NCBI RefSeq assembly: GCF_014648095.1
Contig: NZ_BMQL01000007.1
Coordinates: 1-64,000 of the forward strand
Origin: Deinococcus ruber
GTDB taxonomy: Bacteria; Deinococcota; Deinococci; Deinococcales; Deinococcaceae
DNA length: 64,000 bases
Direction of reading: 5' to 3'
Shown here: positions 1 to 12,174 of the stretch, in pieces
Layout of the letters: each line of letters opens with the position of its first letter
Position numbering within the stretch: position 1 is the first letter of the stretch
Program-made: the position numbers and the translations under genes
The notes under the pieces: generated by a model
What the model was told of the DNA's origin: nothing
The model's input: only the letters and a program-made list of their open reading frames with translations
Database searches by the model: none

Positions 1-59
1 CCATCCGCGAGGGTGGCCGCACCGTCGGCGCCGGCGTCGTCGCCAAGGTTACCCTCTAA
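1..59 (+). CDS. tuf: Elongation factor Tu, C-terminal end (partial)
   Basis: Only the last 18 codons are in the window, read from base 3 to the TAA at 57-59. They give [18 protein letters not shown], the highly conserved end of domain 3 of EF-Tu, which delivers aminoacyl-tRNA to the ribosome. Its stop lies one base before the rpsJ start, so tuf appears to head this ribosomal protein cluster, as in many bacteria. Confidence 0.93.
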   Translation, partial: IREGGRTVGAGVVAKVTL

Positions 60-60
60 A

Positions 61-1006
<946 letters not shown>

Positions 1007-1007
<1 letters not shown>

Positions 1008-1636
1008 TGGCTCAGATTAACGTGGTGGGCGCAAATGCCCGCACCATCGAACTGGATCTGCCGAAGGCGAACAAGCACATCCTGCACGAAGTGGTGACCT
1101 GGCAGCTCGCCAAGCGTCGTCAGGGCAGCGCCAGCACCAAGACCCGCGCCGAAGTGTCGCGCGGCGGCAAGAAGATGTACAGCCAGAAAGGCACCGGTAA
1201 CGCCCGTCACGGCAACCGTGCAGCTCCTACCTTCGTGGGCGGCGGCGTCGCCTTCGGCCCCAAGCCCCGCAACTACGCCTACACCCTGCCCAAGAAGGTT
1301 CGCCGTCTGGGTATGGCAATGGCGCTGAGCGACCGTCACAGCAGCGGCGACCTGATCGCGGTGGATAGCTTCACCGTGAACGGCGCGGCGCTGGACGGCA
1401 AGACCAAGAGCTTCCTGAGCTGGGCCACGCAGAATGGCCTGGACGGCAGCAAGCGCGTGTTCCTCGTGACCGACGATGTGAATGTTCGCCAGGGCGCACG
1501 CAATCTGCCCTGGGTCACGGCGCTGCCGGTCGCGGGCCTGAATGTCTATGACATCCTGCGCCACGACCAACTGGTGATCGACGCTGTTGTGCTGGAAGCC
1601 GCCAAGGAAGATACGAGCGTGGAGGCCGCACAGTGA
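1007..1636 (+). CDS. rplD: 50S ribosomal protein L4
   Basis: This 209-residue protein lines the nascent-peptide exit tunnel and in enterobacteria represses its own operon. The tunnel-loop motif [16 protein letters not shown] and the following [13 protein letters not shown] are clear. It starts in a TAATG junction with rplC and ends overlapping rplW by four bases. No E. coli-style L4 leader can be judged because the operon start is outside the window. Confidence 0.97.
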
Positions 1637-1920
1637 ACGCTTACGACACCATCAAAAAGCCCGTGATCTCCGAGAAGTCCTACGCGGGCATGGAAAAAGG
1701 CGTCTACACCTTCTGGGTCGAGCCGTCTGCCACCAAGACCGATATCCGCAACGCTGTTCAGCAGGCGTTCGGCGTCAAAGTGGTCAAGGTCGGAACGTTC
1801 AACGTGCTGGGCAAGCTGAAGCGCACCGGCAAGTTCGAAGGCCGCCGCCCCAACCGCAAGAAGGCCATGGTCAAACTCGCCGAGGGTCAGAAGATCGACG
1901 CCCTTGAGGGTCTGGTCTAA
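1633..1920 (+). CDS. rplW: 50S ribosomal protein L23
   Basis: L23 sits at the tunnel exit and docks trigger factor and SRP. The 95-residue product has the family start [14 protein letters not shown] and the region [18 protein letters not shown]. The GTGA overlap with the rplD stop fixes a GTG start at 1633. The rplB ATG follows its stop after 13 bases containing a perfect GGAGG site. Confidence 0.96.
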   Translation: MNAYDTIKKPVISEKSYAGMEKGVYTFWVEPSATKTDIRNAVQQAFGVKVVKVGTFNVLGKLKRTGKFEGRRPNRKKAMVKLAEGQKIDALEGLV

Positions 1921-1933
1921 GGAGGAGTTGAAC

Positions 1934-2767
1934 ATGGCAGTCAAGAAATATCGTCCGTATACTCCTTCGCGTCGTCAGATGACCACGGCAGACTTTTCGG
2001 GCCTCACCAAGAAGCGCCCCGAGAAAAGCCTGACCGAAGGCATCCACCGCACCGGCGGACACAACAACAAGGGCCGCGTCACCAGCCGCTTCATCGGCGG
2101 CGGTCACAAGAAGCTCTACCGCATCATCGACTTCAAGCGCCGCGACAAGGCTGGCATTCCTGCCAACGTCGCCGCCCTGGAATACGATCCCAACCGCAGC
2201 GCCCGCATTGCCCTGCTGCACTACCGTGACGGCGAGAAGCGCTACATCATCGCGCCCGAGGGGTTGCAGGTCGGCATGAGCGTGGTCAGCGGTCCCGAGG
2301 CCGAGCCCAAGGTCGGCAACGCCATGCCCCTGCGCTTTATTCCTGTCGGTGCCGTGGTTCACAACGTCGAACTCGTGCCCGGCAAGGGTGCACAGATGGC
2401 CCGCAGCGCGGGTACCAGCGTGCAGCTTCAGGGCAAGGAGAGCACCTACGTGCTGCTGCGTCTGCCCAGCGGTGAAATCCGCCGCGTGCATACCGAGTGC
2501 TACGCCACCATCGGCTCTGTGGGCAACGCCGAGCACAAGAACATCGTGCTGGGTAAGGCAGGCCGCTCACGTTGGTTGGGCAGAAAGCCCCATCAGCGAG
2601 GCAGCTCCATGAACCCCGTTGACCATCCTCACGGCGGTGGTGAAGGCCGTACTGGTGCAGGTCGCCAGCCGGTCAGCCCCTGGGGTCAGCTCGCCAAGGG
2701 TCTGAAGACCCGTCATAAGCGCAAGAATTCTGACCGTTTCATCGTCACCCGCCGCGGCGGAAAGTAA
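1934..2767 (+). CDS. rplB: 50S ribosomal protein L2
   Basis: L2 (277 residues) helps join the subunits and supports peptidyl transfer. It begins [17 protein letters not shown] and near the C-terminus has the essential histidine loop [18 protein letters not shown]. An in-frame upstream codon exists at 1904, but ATG 1934 is preceded by AAGGAGGAG at the right distance and gives the family N-terminus. Confidence 0.97.
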   Translation: MAVKKYRPYTPSRRQMTTADFSGLTKKRPEKSLTEGIHRTGGHNNKGRVTSRFIGGGHKKLYRIIDFKRRDKAGIPANVAALEYDPNRSARIALLHYRDGEKRYIIAPEGLQVGMSVVSGPEAEPKVGNAMPLRFIPVGAVVHNVELVPGKGAQMARSAGTSVQLQGKESTYVLLRLPSGEIRRVHTECYATIGSVGNAEHKNIVLGKAGRSRWLGRKPHQRGSSMNPVDHPHGGGEGRTGAGRQPVSPWGQLAKGLKTRHKRKNSDRFIVTRRGGK

Positions 2768-2780
2768 AGGAGGGTAGCGT

Positions 2781-3067
2781 ATGCCCCGTAGCCTGAAGAA
2801 AGGGCCATTCGTGGACGACCACCTCCTGAACAAGGTGGACGCTCAGAATGACCGCAACGAGAAGCGCGTGATCAAGACCTGGTCGCGCCGCAGCACCGTG
2901 GTGCCCGAGATGATCGGTCACACCATCAGCGTGTACAACGGCAAGCAGCACATCCCGGTCTTTGTGTCAGAGCAGATGATCGGTCACAAGCTTGGCGAGT
3001 TCAGCCCCACCCGCAGTTACCGCGGCCACGGCTCGGACAAGACCGCCAAAGGGAGCAAGAAGAAGTA

Positions 3068-3068
<1 letters not shown>
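2781..3068 (+). CDS. rpsS: 30S ribosomal protein S19
   Basis: This 95-residue 30S head protein contacts 16S rRNA near S13 and the intersubunit bridge. [16 protein letters not shown] and the end [16 protein letters not shown] match the family. It starts 13 bases after rplB behind AAAGGAGGG and ends in a TAATG junction with rplV. Confidence 0.97.
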
Positions 3069-3398
<330 letters not shown>

Positions 3399-3406
<8 letters not shown>

Positions 3407-4144
3407 TAAGATCAATCCCAACGGCTTCCGCCTGGGCATTACCCGTGGTTGGAACAGCCGCTGGTACGCCGGAAAGAAGACGTACAGCAAGCTTCTGGCC
3501 GAAGACGAGAAGATTCGCAAGCTGGTGGGCAGGCAGCTCGCCGCTGCCGGTCTGGCACGCATCGAGATCGAGCGTGCGGGTCAGCAGGTCAATGTCATCA
3601 TCAGCGCCGCGAAACCCGGCATCGTGATCGGCAAGGGCGGCGACAGCATCAAGAAGCTCCGCAGCGACATCGAGAAACTGGTGAGCGCGGGCACGGTGGC
3701 GGTCAACGTTGCCGAGATCCCCAACCCCAACACCAGTGCGCCGCTGGTCGCGCTGCGGATCGCCGAGCAGATCGAGCGCCGCTTCGCGTTCCGCCGCGCC
3801 ATGAAGCAGGCCGCGCAGCGCGTGATGGAATCGGGCGCACGTGGCGTGAAAGTGGTGCTGGCGGGTCGTCTGGGCGGTGCCGAGCAGGCCCGCACCGAGA
3901 AGGTGCTGGAAGGCCGCGTGCCCCTGCACACCCTGCGTGCCGATATCGACTACGGCACCGCGCTCGCCAAGACCACCTACGGCATCATCGGCATCAAGGT
4001 GCTGGTGTTCAACGGTGAAGTCATCGGTGGCAAGACCGAGACCGTGCAGCGTCCGGCCCGGCCCAGCGGAGAGCGTCGCCCGGAAGGTGGCGAGCGCCCC
4101 AACCGCCGCCGCCCCACCGCACGCCGCCGCACAGGAGGTGAGTG

Positions 4145-4145
<1 letters not shown>
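3399..4145 (+). CDS. rpsC: 30S ribosomal protein S3
   Basis: S3 (248 residues) forms the mRNA entry tunnel of the 30S. It starts [20 protein letters not shown] and has the type II KH motif [15 protein letters not shown]. The basic, proline-rich C-terminal tail is longer than the folded domain needs. ATG 3399 is inside the end of rplV behind GGAGG. The TGA shares a base with the rplP ATG (TGATG). Confidence 0.96.
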
Positions 4146-4556
<411 letters not shown>

Positions 4557-4570
<14 letters not shown>

Positions 4571-4751
4571 AATGCGCGAGCTGGACGCCGCCGCCTTCGG
4601 CAACGAAGTGACGGCCCGCAAGAAGGAACTCATGGAGCTGCGCTTTCAAGGCGCAGTCGGCAATCTGGAAAAGCCCCACCGCGTGGCCCAGTTGCGTCGT
4701 GAAATCGCTCAGCTTCTGACCATTCAGGGCGAACACGCGAGGAGCAAGTAA
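4557..4751 (+). CDS. rpmC: 50S ribosomal protein L29
   Basis: This small two-helix protein (64 residues) lies beside L23 at the tunnel exit. The pattern [14 protein letters not shown], then [20 protein letters not shown], then [10 protein letters not shown] is typical. It is embedded between L16 and S17 with overlaps on both sides, so it is translated as part of the chain. Confidence 0.96.
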
Positions 4752-5056
4752 TGCCCCAGAAGACCCTTACGGGTGTGGTGGTGAGCGACAAAGCTGACAA
4801 GACTGTCAGCGTCAAGGTCGAGCGCCGCTTCACCCACCCCCTGTACGGCAAAGTCGTGACGCGTTCTCAGAAGTACGCGGCCCACGACGAGAGCAACGAG
4901 TACCGCCTGGGCGACACTGTCGAGATCCTGAGCGTGCGTCCGATCTCCAAGACCAAGACCTGGAAGGTCACGCGTCTGGTCGATCGCCCCCGTGGCATCG
5001 AGACCACCGTCGTCGAGACGGAAGAAGCCGGTAAGGTCGCTGGCGGTGAAGCATGA
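4751..5056 (+). CDS. rpsQ: 30S ribosomal protein S17
   Basis: S17 is an OB-fold primary 16S rRNA binder. The 101-residue product contains [20 protein letters not shown] and the conserved [20 protein letters not shown]. The C-terminal acidic extension after residue 85 is modestly longer than in E. coli S17. It starts in a TAATG junction with rpmC and ends in ATGA with rplN. Confidence 0.96.
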   Translation: MPQKTLTGVVVSDKADKTVSVKVERRFTHPLYGKVVTRSQKYAAHDESNEYRLGDTVEILSVRPISKTKTWKVTRLVDRPRGIETTVVETEEAGKVAGGEA

Positions 5057-5457
5057 TTAGCGTGCAGACCCGCCTCGACGTGGCCGACAACAGCGGCGCA
5101 CGCGAACTGATGTGCATCCGGGTGCTGAACAGCGGCATCGGTGGCAAGGGCCTGACCAAGGGCGGCGGCGGTAACAAGCGCTACGCCGCCGTGGGTGACA
5201 TCATCGTCGCCTCGGTCAAGGACGCTGCGCCGCGCGGCACCGTCAAGAGCGGTGACGTGGTGAAGGCCGTTGTGGTCCGTACTGCGTTCGCCATCAAGCG
5301 TGCCGACGGCAGCACCATCCGCTTCGACAAGAACGCCGCCGTCATCATCAATAACAACGGTGAGCCCCGTGGTACTCGCGTGTTCGGGCCAGTCGCCCGC
5401 GAGCTGCGCGACCGCCGCTTCATGAAGATCGTGTCGCTGGCTCCGGAGGTGCTGTAA
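5053..5457 (+). CDS. rplN: 50S ribosomal protein L14
   Basis: L14 contacts 16S rRNA in an intersubunit bridge. [20 protein letters not shown] opens the 134-residue protein. It is about 12 residues longer than the common 122 because of a glycine-rich insertion [17 protein letters not shown] after the first strands. The usual end, [18 protein letters not shown], is intact. Confidence 0.96.
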   Translation: MISVQTRLDVADNSGARELMCIRVLNSGIGGKGLTKGGGGNKRYAAVGDIIVASVKDAAPRGTVKSGDVVKAVVVRTAFAIKRADGSTIRFDKNAAVIINNNGEPRGTRVFGPVARELRDRRFMKIVSLAPEVL

Positions 5458-5819
5458 TGGCTACCGGCAAGATGAAGGCCCCCAGCGCGGGCAGCTACCA
5501 CAACAACAAGCTGCACGTGAAGAAGGGTGACAACGTGATTGTCATCAGCGGCAAGCACAAGGGTGCGACCGGCACCGTGCTGCTGGCGCTTCCCGCCGAT
5601 CAGAAAGTGGTCGTCGAGGGCGTCAACATCGTCAAGAAGCACGTCAAGCCCAGCGCCAGCAACACCACCGGCGGCATTGAGGAGCGTCCTGCTGCTCTGC
5701 ATGCCTCCAAGGTGCAGCTTCTCGACCCCGAGACCGGCAAGGCCACCCGTATCCGCAAGGACATCGTGGACGGCAAGAAGGTGCGCGTGGGCGTGAGCAG
5801 CGGCAAGGTCATCGACTGA
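5457..5819 (+). CDS. rplX: 50S ribosomal protein L24
   Basis: L24 initiates 50S assembly and contains a KOW motif. Here the 120-residue protein shows [20 protein letters not shown], the KOW signature, followed by [14 protein letters not shown] and [17 protein letters not shown]. It starts at ATG 5457, sharing a base with the L14 TAA. A 60-base gap separates it from rplE. Confidence 0.96.
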   Translation: MATGKMKAPSAGSYHNNKLHVKKGDNVIVISGKHKGATGTVLLALPADQKVVVEGVNIVKKHVKPSASNTTGGIEERPAALHASKVQLLDPETGKATRIRKDIVDGKKVRVGVSSGKVID

Positions 5820-5824
5820 TCACT

Positions 5825-5847
5825 GGGGTGCTCACTCTGAGCATCCT
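5825..5847 (+). promoter_or_regulatory. Hairpin in the rplE leader
   Basis: GGGTGCTCA pairs with TGAGCATCC around a three-base CTC loop, with one G-U pair. A second small stem, GGGCG/CGCCC, follows at about 5848-5864. Neither has a T-run, so a translational or processing role is likelier than termination. In E. coli S8 represses by binding near the L5 start, which makes this position suggestive only. Confidence 0.4.
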
Positions 5848-5879
5848 GGGCGACATGTCCGCCCGAACATTGGAGCAAC

Positions 5880-6419
5880 ATGCAGCAACTGAAACAGAAG
5901 TACAACGATGAGGTGCGCCCTGCACTGATGCAGCAGTTCGGCTACAGCAGTGTGATGGCTGTGCCGCGCATCGAGAAGATCGTGCTGAACGAGGGTCTAG
6001 GCAGCAGCAAGGAAGACAGCAAGGCCATTGATAAGGCCGTGCGCGAGCTGAGCCTGATCGCCCTCCAGAAGCCGATCATCACCAAGGCCAAGAAGAGCAT
6101 CAGCAACTTCAAGCTGCGTCAGGGCATGCCCGTGGGCGTGAAGGTGACGCTGCGCGGCGAGCGTATGTACGTCTTCATGGAGAAGCTGCTGAACATCGCG
6201 CTGCCCCGTCTGCGCGACTTCCGTGGCATCAACCCCAACGCTTTCGATGGTCGCGGTAACTACAACCTGGGCATCAAAGAGCAGCTCATCTTCCCCGAGA
6301 TCACCTACGACATGGTCGACAAGGTGCGCGGCATGGACGTGACGGTGGTCACCACCGCCAAGACCGACGAAGAGGCCCGCGCGCTGCTCCAGGCGATGGG
6401 TTTCCCCTTCCGGAAATAA
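5880..6419 (+). CDS. rplE: 50S ribosomal protein L5
   Basis: L5 (179 residues) binds 5S rRNA in the central protuberance. [19 protein letters not shown], then [14 protein letters not shown], and the end [20 protein letters not shown] match the family closely. TTGGAG before ATG 5880 is the ribosome site. The gap to rpsZ is eight bases. Confidence 0.97.
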   Translation: MQQLKQKYNDEVRPALMQQFGYSSVMAVPRIEKIVLNEGLGSSKEDSKAIDKAVRELSLIALQKPIITKAKKSISNFKLRQGMPVGVKVTLRGERMYVFMEKLLNIALPRLRDFRGINPNAFDGRGNYNLGIKEQLIFPEITYDMVDKVRGMDVTVVTTAKTDEEARALLQAMGFPFRK

Positions 6420-6427
6420 GGATACGT

Positions 6428-6613
6428 ATGGCGAAGACTTCTAAAGTTGTCAAGGCGGCCCGTGGTGCCAAGTTCGGCGTGCAGGACTACAACCGTTGCA
6501 GCCGTTGTGGCCGTGCCCGCAGCTACTACCGCTTCTTCGGTCTATGCCGCATCTGCATCCGCGAGCTGGCACACAAGGGCGAACTGCCCGGCGTCCGTAA
6601 AGCAAGCTGGTAA
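6428..6613 (+). CDS. rpsZ: 30S ribosomal protein S14, zinc-binding type Z
   Basis: This 61-residue S14 has the zinc-ribbon cysteines C24, C27, C40 and C43 (CSRC and CRIC). It is therefore the short zinc form rather than the 100-residue zinc-free form. It sits in the 30S head. AAGGA precedes the ATG. It is followed by an unusually long structured gap before rpsH. Confidence 0.96.
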   Translation: MAKTSKVVKAARGAKFGVQDYNRCSRCGRARSYYRFFGLCRICIRELAHKGELPGVRKASW

Positions 6614-6654
6614 TTCCAGTACCCCGCAGCTCGCGGTCAGGCTGGTAATCGGAA

Positions 6655-6880
6655 CAGCCAGATGTTAGAGTATCTGGCTGGGAAGGTTGAAGCCTCTGCG
6701 CTTCAGCACCTTGCCTCCCCTCAGGATACGAACAGCCCATTTGAGCTGTGATCGTCCGGACTCGGGAACCACATAAGAACAGACGCCCCACGATTTGGGG
6801 AACAGGGGAGAGGACGTATTGTCCTTCTCCCCTTCAGCCGGGGTCTGGATAGCCTGCCTGAAGCAGGTCGAAAGCCCCGG
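6655..6880 (+). promoter_or_regulatory. Highly structured leader of rpsH
   Basis: The 287-base gap between rpsZ and rpsH has at least five strong hairpins in series. They are 6655-6680 (nine perfect pairs, eight-base loop); 6683-6712 (AAGGT plus TGAAGC paired with GCTTCA and ACCTT); 6786-6800 (CCCCA/TGGGG); 6805-6832 (GGGGAGAGGAC with GTCCTTCTCCCC, one bulge); and 6838-6880 (CCGGGG/CCCCGG enclosing CCTGC/GCAGG). None is followed by a T-run. An autoregulatory leader or RNA processing site is inferred; the ligand is unknown. Confidence 0.55.
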
Positions 6881-6900
6881 CACCGATAAGCGAGGAATCA

Positions 6901-7302
6901 ATGCTCAGTGATCCAATTGCCGATATGCTGACACGCATACGGAACGCCACGCGCGTTCACAAGGAAAGCGTGGACATCCCCGCTTCCAAGTTCAAGGAGC
7001 AGCTTGCTCAGCTCCTGGTGCGCGAGGGCTATGTGGCCTCCTGCGAGCGTACCCGCGACGAGGGCATGAAGTTCGACGTGCTGCGCGTCACCCTGAAGTA
7101 CGGTGTCAAGCGCGAGCAGGTCATCAAGCACATCGAGCGCATCAGCCGTCCTGGCCGCCGCGCGTATGTCAGCCACGAGAACCTGCCACGTATTCAGAAG
7201 GGCCTCGGCCTGGCCGTCGTTTCGACCAGCCACGGCCTGCTTGCTGACCGCGATGCCCGTAAACAGGGTATCGGCGGCGAAGTCATCTGCGTCCTCTGGT
7301 AA
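6901..7302 (+). CDS. rpsH: 30S ribosomal protein S8
   Basis: S8 (133 residues) is a primary binder of 16S rRNA helix 21 and the spc-operon repressor in E. coli. DPIADMLTRIRNATRVHKES and the end GLLADRDARKQGIGGEVICVLW are diagnostic. GCGAGGAATCA lies before ATG 6901. The preceding hairpin array fits a gene whose product is a known RNA-binding autoregulator. Confidence 0.97.
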   Translation: MLSDPIADMLTRIRNATRVHKESVDIPASKFKEQLAQLLVREGYVASCERTRDEGMKFDVLRVTLKYGVKREQVIKHIERISRPGRRAYVSHENLPRIQKGLGLAVVSTSHGLLADRDARKQGIGGEVICVLW

Positions 7303-7353
7303 ACGTCCACCCACGAACCCGGCTGGGTTCTGGAACCCCCACAAGGAGCTGCC

Positions 7354-7911
7354 ATGTCACGTATTGGTAGACAACCCATTGCCGTTCCGGGTGGCGTGAC
7401 CGCCACCATCGAGAAAGGCCTGTTCAAAGTCAAGGGGCCGAAAGGGGAACTCAGCGTTCCTCACAACCCCGCCATCGAAATCTCTCAGGACGGCGACGCT
7501 CTGAACGTGACGCGCCCTAGCGACCGTCAGGATCACCGCGCCCTGCACGGTCTGACCCGCACGCTGGTCGCCAACGCCGTCAAGGGTGTGGCCGACGGCT
7601 TCACCATCAATCTGGAACTGCGCGGCGTGGGCTACCGTGCCAAGCTAACCGGCAAGGCGCTGGAAATGACCATCGGCTACAGCCATCCAGTCATCATCGA
7701 GCCGCCTGCTGGCGTGAGTTTCGCCGTTCCCGAGCCGACCAAGATCGACGTGACCGGTATCGACAAGCAGCTCGTCGGCCAGGTGGCCGCCAACGTTCGC
7801 AAGGTCCGCAAGCCCGATGCCTACCACGGCAAGGGTGTGCGCTTCCTGGGCGAGAAGATCGCCCTCAAGGCTGGTAAGGCCGGAGCCACGGGCGGAAAGG
7901 GTAAGAAATGA
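7354..7911 (+). CDS. rplF: 50S ribosomal protein L6
   Basis: L6 lies near the factor-binding site of the 50S and consists of two similar domains. [20 protein letters not shown] starts the 185-residue protein. Near the end, [25 protein letters not shown] is the family signature. CAAGGAGCTGCC provides the ribosome site. The stop overlaps rplR in ATGA. Confidence 0.97.
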   Translation: MSRIGRQPIAVPGGVTATIEKGLFKVKGPKGELSVPHNPAIEISQDGDALNVTRPSDRQDHRALHGLTRTLVANAVKGVADGFTINLELRGVGYRAKLTGKALEMTIGYSHPVIIEPPAGVSFAVPEPTKIDVTGIDKQLVGQVAANVRKVRKPDAYHGKGVRFLGEKIALKAGKAGATGGKGKK

Positions 7912-8246
7912 GCAGCCAGACTACTACTCGCCGCAAGCTCCGCAACCGCAGCAAAGTTCGCGTCGCTGCTGCCGGGCGTCTGCGCCTGAGCATCTACCGC
8001 AGCAGCAAGTACATCTACGCCCAGATCATCGACGACGCCGCTGGCAGGACCGTGGCGCAGATCGGCAGCAAGGCTGTCAAGACCGGTACCAAGACCGAGA
8101 GCGCCGCTGCTGTCGGCAAGGCCGTGGCGGAAGCTGCGCTGGCCGCCGGCGTCAAACAGGTGGTATTCGACCGTGGACAGTACCGTTACCACGGACGCGT
8201 GAAGGCGCTGGCAGACGCTGCCAGGGAGGCTGGCCTTGACTTTTAA
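7908..8246 (+). CDS. rplR: 50S ribosomal protein L18
   Basis: L18 (112 residues) binds 5S rRNA with L5. The basic N-terminus [20 protein letters not shown], then [18 protein letters not shown], and the end [24 protein letters not shown] are typical. Its stop lies ten bases inside rpsE, another coupled junction. Confidence 0.97.
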   Translation: MSSQTTTRRKLRNRSKVRVAAAGRLRLSIYRSSKYIYAQIIDDAAGRTVAQIGSKAVKTGTKTESAAAVGKAVAEAALAAGVKQVVFDRGQYRYHGRVKALADAAREAGLDF

Positions 8247-8799
8247 TCGTCGCAATGACCGCAACGCGGAGCGCGAGAGCAGCGAATTCGAAGAGAAGAT
8301 GCTGTTCGTGAACCGCACTGCCAAGACCTACCAGGGTGGTCGCCGCTTCCGCTTCGCCGCACTCGTGATTCTGGGTGACCGTAATGGTCGCGTGGGCATG
8401 GGCATCGGTAAGGCCAAGGAAGTGCCGGTCGCCATCGAGAAGGCCAAGGCTGTGGCGCGTAAGAACATGATTCAGGTGCCTGTCGAGAACGGCACCATTC
8501 CCCACGACATCGTGGGTGTCAACGGCACCGCGCAGGTGTTGCTCAAGCCCGCAGGCCCCGGTACCGGCGTGATCGCGGGCACCGTGCCCCGCTCGATTGC
8601 CGAGCTGGCCGGAATCACCAACATGCTCTCGAAAGAGTTGGGCAGCCGCAACAAGACCAACGTAGCTTACGCGGTCTTCGACGGGTTCAAGAACCTGCGG
8701 ACGGCCAAGCAGGTGCGGGCGCTGCGTGGTTCGCTGAGCGGTCATGCAGGGCAGGCGACTCCGGCGGTGGCAGCTGTGACGACGGAGGTCACGCCATGA
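8236..8799 (+). CDS. rpsE: 30S ribosomal protein S5 (TTG start)
   Basis: S5 (187 residues) contributes to the mRNA entry pore and decoding fidelity. [20 protein letters not shown] leads into the dsRBD-like domain and then [19 protein letters not shown]. The start is a TTG at 8236, chosen because AGGGAGG lies seven bases upstream and no better codon precedes the conserved sequence. It overlaps rplR by eleven bases and rpmD by four. Confidence 0.95.
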   Translation: MTFNRRNDRNAERESSEFEEKMLFVNRTAKTYQGGRRFRFAALVILGDRNGRVGMGIGKAKEVPVAIEKAKAVARKNMIQVPVENGTIPHDIVGVNGTAQVLLKPAGPGTGVIAGTVPRSIAELAGITNMLSKELGSRNKTNVAYAVFDGFKNLRTAKQVRALRGSLSGHAGQATPAVAAVTTEVTP

Positions 8800-8959
8800 A
8801 GATCACCCTGAGAAAGAGCACCATCGGTTACAACAAGGAGCAGGCCGCCACCGTCAAGGCGCTGGGCCTGAGCAAGATCGGCCAGAGCCGTGAACTGCCT
8901 GATACTCCGGCGATCCAGGGCATGGTTCGCAAGGTCATTCACCTGCTGGAGGTCAGCAA

Positions 8960-8963
<4 letters not shown>
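8796..8963 (+). CDS. rpmD: 50S ribosomal protein L30
   Basis: This 55-residue protein, short enough to be missed by length-filtered gene calling, reads [20 protein letters not shown] followed by [20 protein letters not shown] and [15 protein letters not shown]. That is the compact bacterial L30 with its usual KITLxxSxIG start. It is linked by ATGA overlaps to both rpsE and rplO. GGAGG precedes the ATG by eight bases. Confidence 0.96.
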
Positions 8964-9432
<469 letters not shown>

Positions 9433-9433
<1 letters not shown>

Positions 9434-10746
9434 TGCTCCGGGCCTTCCGCGACGCCTTCCGTATTCCGGATCTTCAGCGGAAGATTGTGTTCACGCTGCT
9501 TCTCCTGGCGATCTACCGTCTGGGCAACGCCATTCCCACCCCTGGCGTGAACTCGGCGGCGCTGGCGAGCAGCAGCGGCAACAATAGCCTTCTGGGCCTC
9601 ATCGGCATGATTTCCGGCGGCAACCTCTCGCAGTTCTCCATCTTTGCGCTAGGGGTGCTGCCGTACATCACGGCGAGCATCGTGATTCAACTTCTGACCA
9701 CGTCCATTCCTTCTCTGGAGAAACTGTCCAAGGAAGGCGAGGAAGGTCGGAAGAAAATCAACAGTTATACCCGGTATGCTGCCATCATTCTGGGTGCGGT
9801 GCAGGCGACCATCTTCAGCGTGTTTGTCACGCGGGATGCTGCCAACATCGCGCCCGGTTGGGATCCCGGTGTGTTTACCATCCTGGTGATGGTATTGACG
9901 CAGGTGGCGGGCATTGCCTTCGCCATGTGGATCGGAGAGCGCATCACCGAGGTGGGGCTGGGTAACGGTATTTCGCTCATCATCATGGCGGGCATCATTG
10001 GGCGCTATCCGGCAGAGATCAGGGCAACTACCCAGCTCTTCCGCAGTGGCGACCTGACGATCATCCCGCTGATCATCTTCCTGGCGATCATTCTGCTGGT
10101 CATTGCAGGCATCGTATACGTGTATCAGGCTGAACGCCGGGTGCCGGTGCAGTATGCCCGCAAGCAGGTGGGTGGCAAGAGCTACGGCGGTCAGGCGACG
10201 TTTTTGCCGATCAAGGTCAATCAGGCGGGTGTCATTCCGGTGATCTTCGCCTCTGCGATGTTGATTCTGCCGAATCTGATTCAGAACGCCACCGCCAAGA
10301 CCGCCCCCGCCGTCTCGACCTTCATCCAGCGCTACCTGAGTTCGGGCGGCACCTGGTACACCGTGCTTGAAGTGCTGCTGATCGTAGGCTTCACGTACCT
10401 GTACAACAGCGTGCAGTTCGACCCCAAGCGGATTGCCGAGCAACTCCGCGAGGCGGGCGGCTTTGTACCGGGCGTGCGTCCGGGCAGCGCAACCGCCGAG
10501 TTCCTGAGCAAGATCAGCACCCGCATTTCGCTGTGGGGCGCGATCTTCCTGGCACTGCTGACGGTGGTGCCGCAGATCGTGCAGCGACTGACCGGCGTGA
10601 CCACCTTCCAGTTTTCGGGTACGGGCCTCCTCATCATCGTGGGTGTGGCGCTCGAAACGCTGCGTCAGCTGGAATCGCAACTGACGGTGCGGCGGTACGA
10701 CGGATTTATCAGCAAGGGCCGCATTCGTGGGCGTTTGCAGGATTGA
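9433..10746 (+). CDS. secY: Preprotein translocase subunit SecY
   Basis: SecY (437 residues) forms the channel of the Sec translocon with SecE and SecG. It begins LRAFRDAFRIPDLQRKIVFT and shows about ten hydrophobic helices. The plug and early loops contain GGNLSQFSIFALGVLPYITA. The cytosolic loop between helices 6 and 7 carries AERRVPVQYARKQVGG, and YLYNSVQFDPKRIAEQLR is also conserved. It ends the spc segment, followed by a terminator-like hairpin. Confidence 0.97.
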
Positions 10747-10761
10747 ACAGTTCTAAACAAG

Positions 10762-10791
10762 AGCGGGTCTGGGACATGTTCCCGGCCCGCT
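10762..10791 (+). terminator. Hairpin terminator after secY
   Basis: AGCGGG pairs with CCCGCT around an inner GGGACATGTTCCC near-palindrome, followed by TTTCTG. This would end or attenuate transcription before adk; an adk promoter may lie in 10795-10860 but no clear pair of boxes was found. Confidence 0.6.
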
Positions 10792-10883
10792 TTCTGCTAG
10801 CTTGGTCAGACACTCGGTTTCATCAGTCCTGACGTTTTACCCTGAGTTATTCACGCGAAGCCACCCACTCGAAAGGAAGCTGC

Positions 10884-11459
10884 ATGCCCAAAGCGCCCCA
10901 CAAAGTCGTGATTTTTCTTGGCCCTCCCGGTGCAGGTAAAGGAACCCAGGCTGAACGTCTGGCCGCCGATCAGAACCTGCTGAAGATCAGTACCGGCGAC
11001 ATTCTGCGCGATCATGTGACGCGCGGCACCGAGCTTGGGCAGCGCGTGAAGCCGATTCTGGATGCCGGACATCTGGTACCCGACGATATCCTGATTGCGC
11101 TGATCCGTGACCGGCTGGCAGCGCTGGAAAGCGTGCGGGTCATCTTCGATGGTTTTCCGCGCACCACCGCGCAGGCACAGGAACTCGACATGCTCCTTGA
11201 AGAACTCGGGGCACCGATCAGCGCTGTGCCCCTGCTAGAAGTGCCGGATCAGCTTCTGATCGACCGCATCGTAGAGCGGGGCAAGACCAGCGGGCGCAGC
11301 GACGACACTGAAGAAGTGGCCCGCAACCGGCAGACGGTGTACCGTGACCAGACCCAGCCGCTGATCGATTACTACTCGGCACGTGGACAGGTTCGGACGA
11401 TTAACGGGGTGGGAAGCATGGACGAGGTGTACAGCCGTATCCTTGACGCAGTAAAATAG
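10884..11459 (+). CDS. adk: Adenylate kinase
   Basis: Adk interconverts AMP, ADP and ATP in the cytosol. The P-loop GPPGAGKGTQAE is near residue 12, the AMP-binding STGDILRDHV follows, and IFDGFPRTTAQAQ is the core motif. At 191 residues it is the short-LID form without the four-cysteine zinc insertion. It sits between secY and infA, the common place, but the usual neighbour map (methionine aminopeptidase) is absent here. Confidence 0.96.
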   Translation: MPKAPHKVVIFLGPPGAGKGTQAERLAADQNLLKISTGDILRDHVTRGTELGQRVKPILDAGHLVPDDILIALIRDRLAALESVRVIFDGFPRTTAQAQELDMLLEELGAPISAVPLLEVPDQLLIDRIVERGKTSGRSDDTEEVARNRQTVYRDQTQPLIDYYSARGQVRTINGVGSMDEVYSRILDAVK

Positions 11460-11480
11460 CGTTTTCCGGCTGTAACCCTG

Positions 11481-11511
11481 AGCACGCTTGCCATCACTGG
11501 GCAGGCGTGCT
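11481..11511 (+). terminator. Hairpin between adk and infA
   Basis: AGCACGCTTGCC and GGCAGGCGTGCT form a 12-pair stem with one wobble and a seven-base loop. AGCTTTATCTTT follows, an interrupted T-rich tail. It could be a weak terminator or attenuator separating adk from infA. Confidence 0.6.
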
Positions 11512-11559
11512 AGCTTTATCTTTGGCTTGCATAGCGCTGGCTGTTTGTTTGGAGGGTAC

Positions 11560-11817
<258 letters not shown>

Positions 11818-12060
11818 CAGTTGCAAAACTGCACGGCGGGAACGCTGAACCGAAGCTGAAGATCGCCGCACCTGGGCAAAGCGGCGCTGTGATGAAGCGA
11901 GGCTGCACAAACCGGGCACTCAGTCGCTTCGGTGCGGGCAGAGCAGGACGTGCCAGGGTGAAGCGGCCCTGAACGACAGATTCCCCATGTCTTCAAGAAC
12001 TGGGGGGTCGAGCGTCTGCCAGAAAGGCCGGATTCCGGTCAGGCGGCGCGAGGAGGATGT

Positions 12061-12174
12061 ATGAAGGTAAGAAGCAGCGTCAAGAAGATGTGCGACAACT
12101 GCAAAGTTGTACGTCGCCACGGACGTGTGATGGTGATCTGCACCAACGTCAAGCATAAGCAGAGGCAGGGTTAA
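12061..12174 (+). CDS. rpmJ: 50S ribosomal protein L36
   Basis: At 37 residues this falls below normal length cut-offs. It reads [20 protein letters not shown] then [17 protein letters not shown]. The zinc ligands C11, C14, C27 and H32 are intact, so it is the zinc-containing form. The stop shares a base with the rpsM ATG. GAGGAGG precedes the start. The 240 bases between infA and rpmJ hold no other gene I can support. Confidence 0.96.
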   Translation: MKVRSSVKKMCDNCKVVRRHGRVMVICTNVKHKQRQG

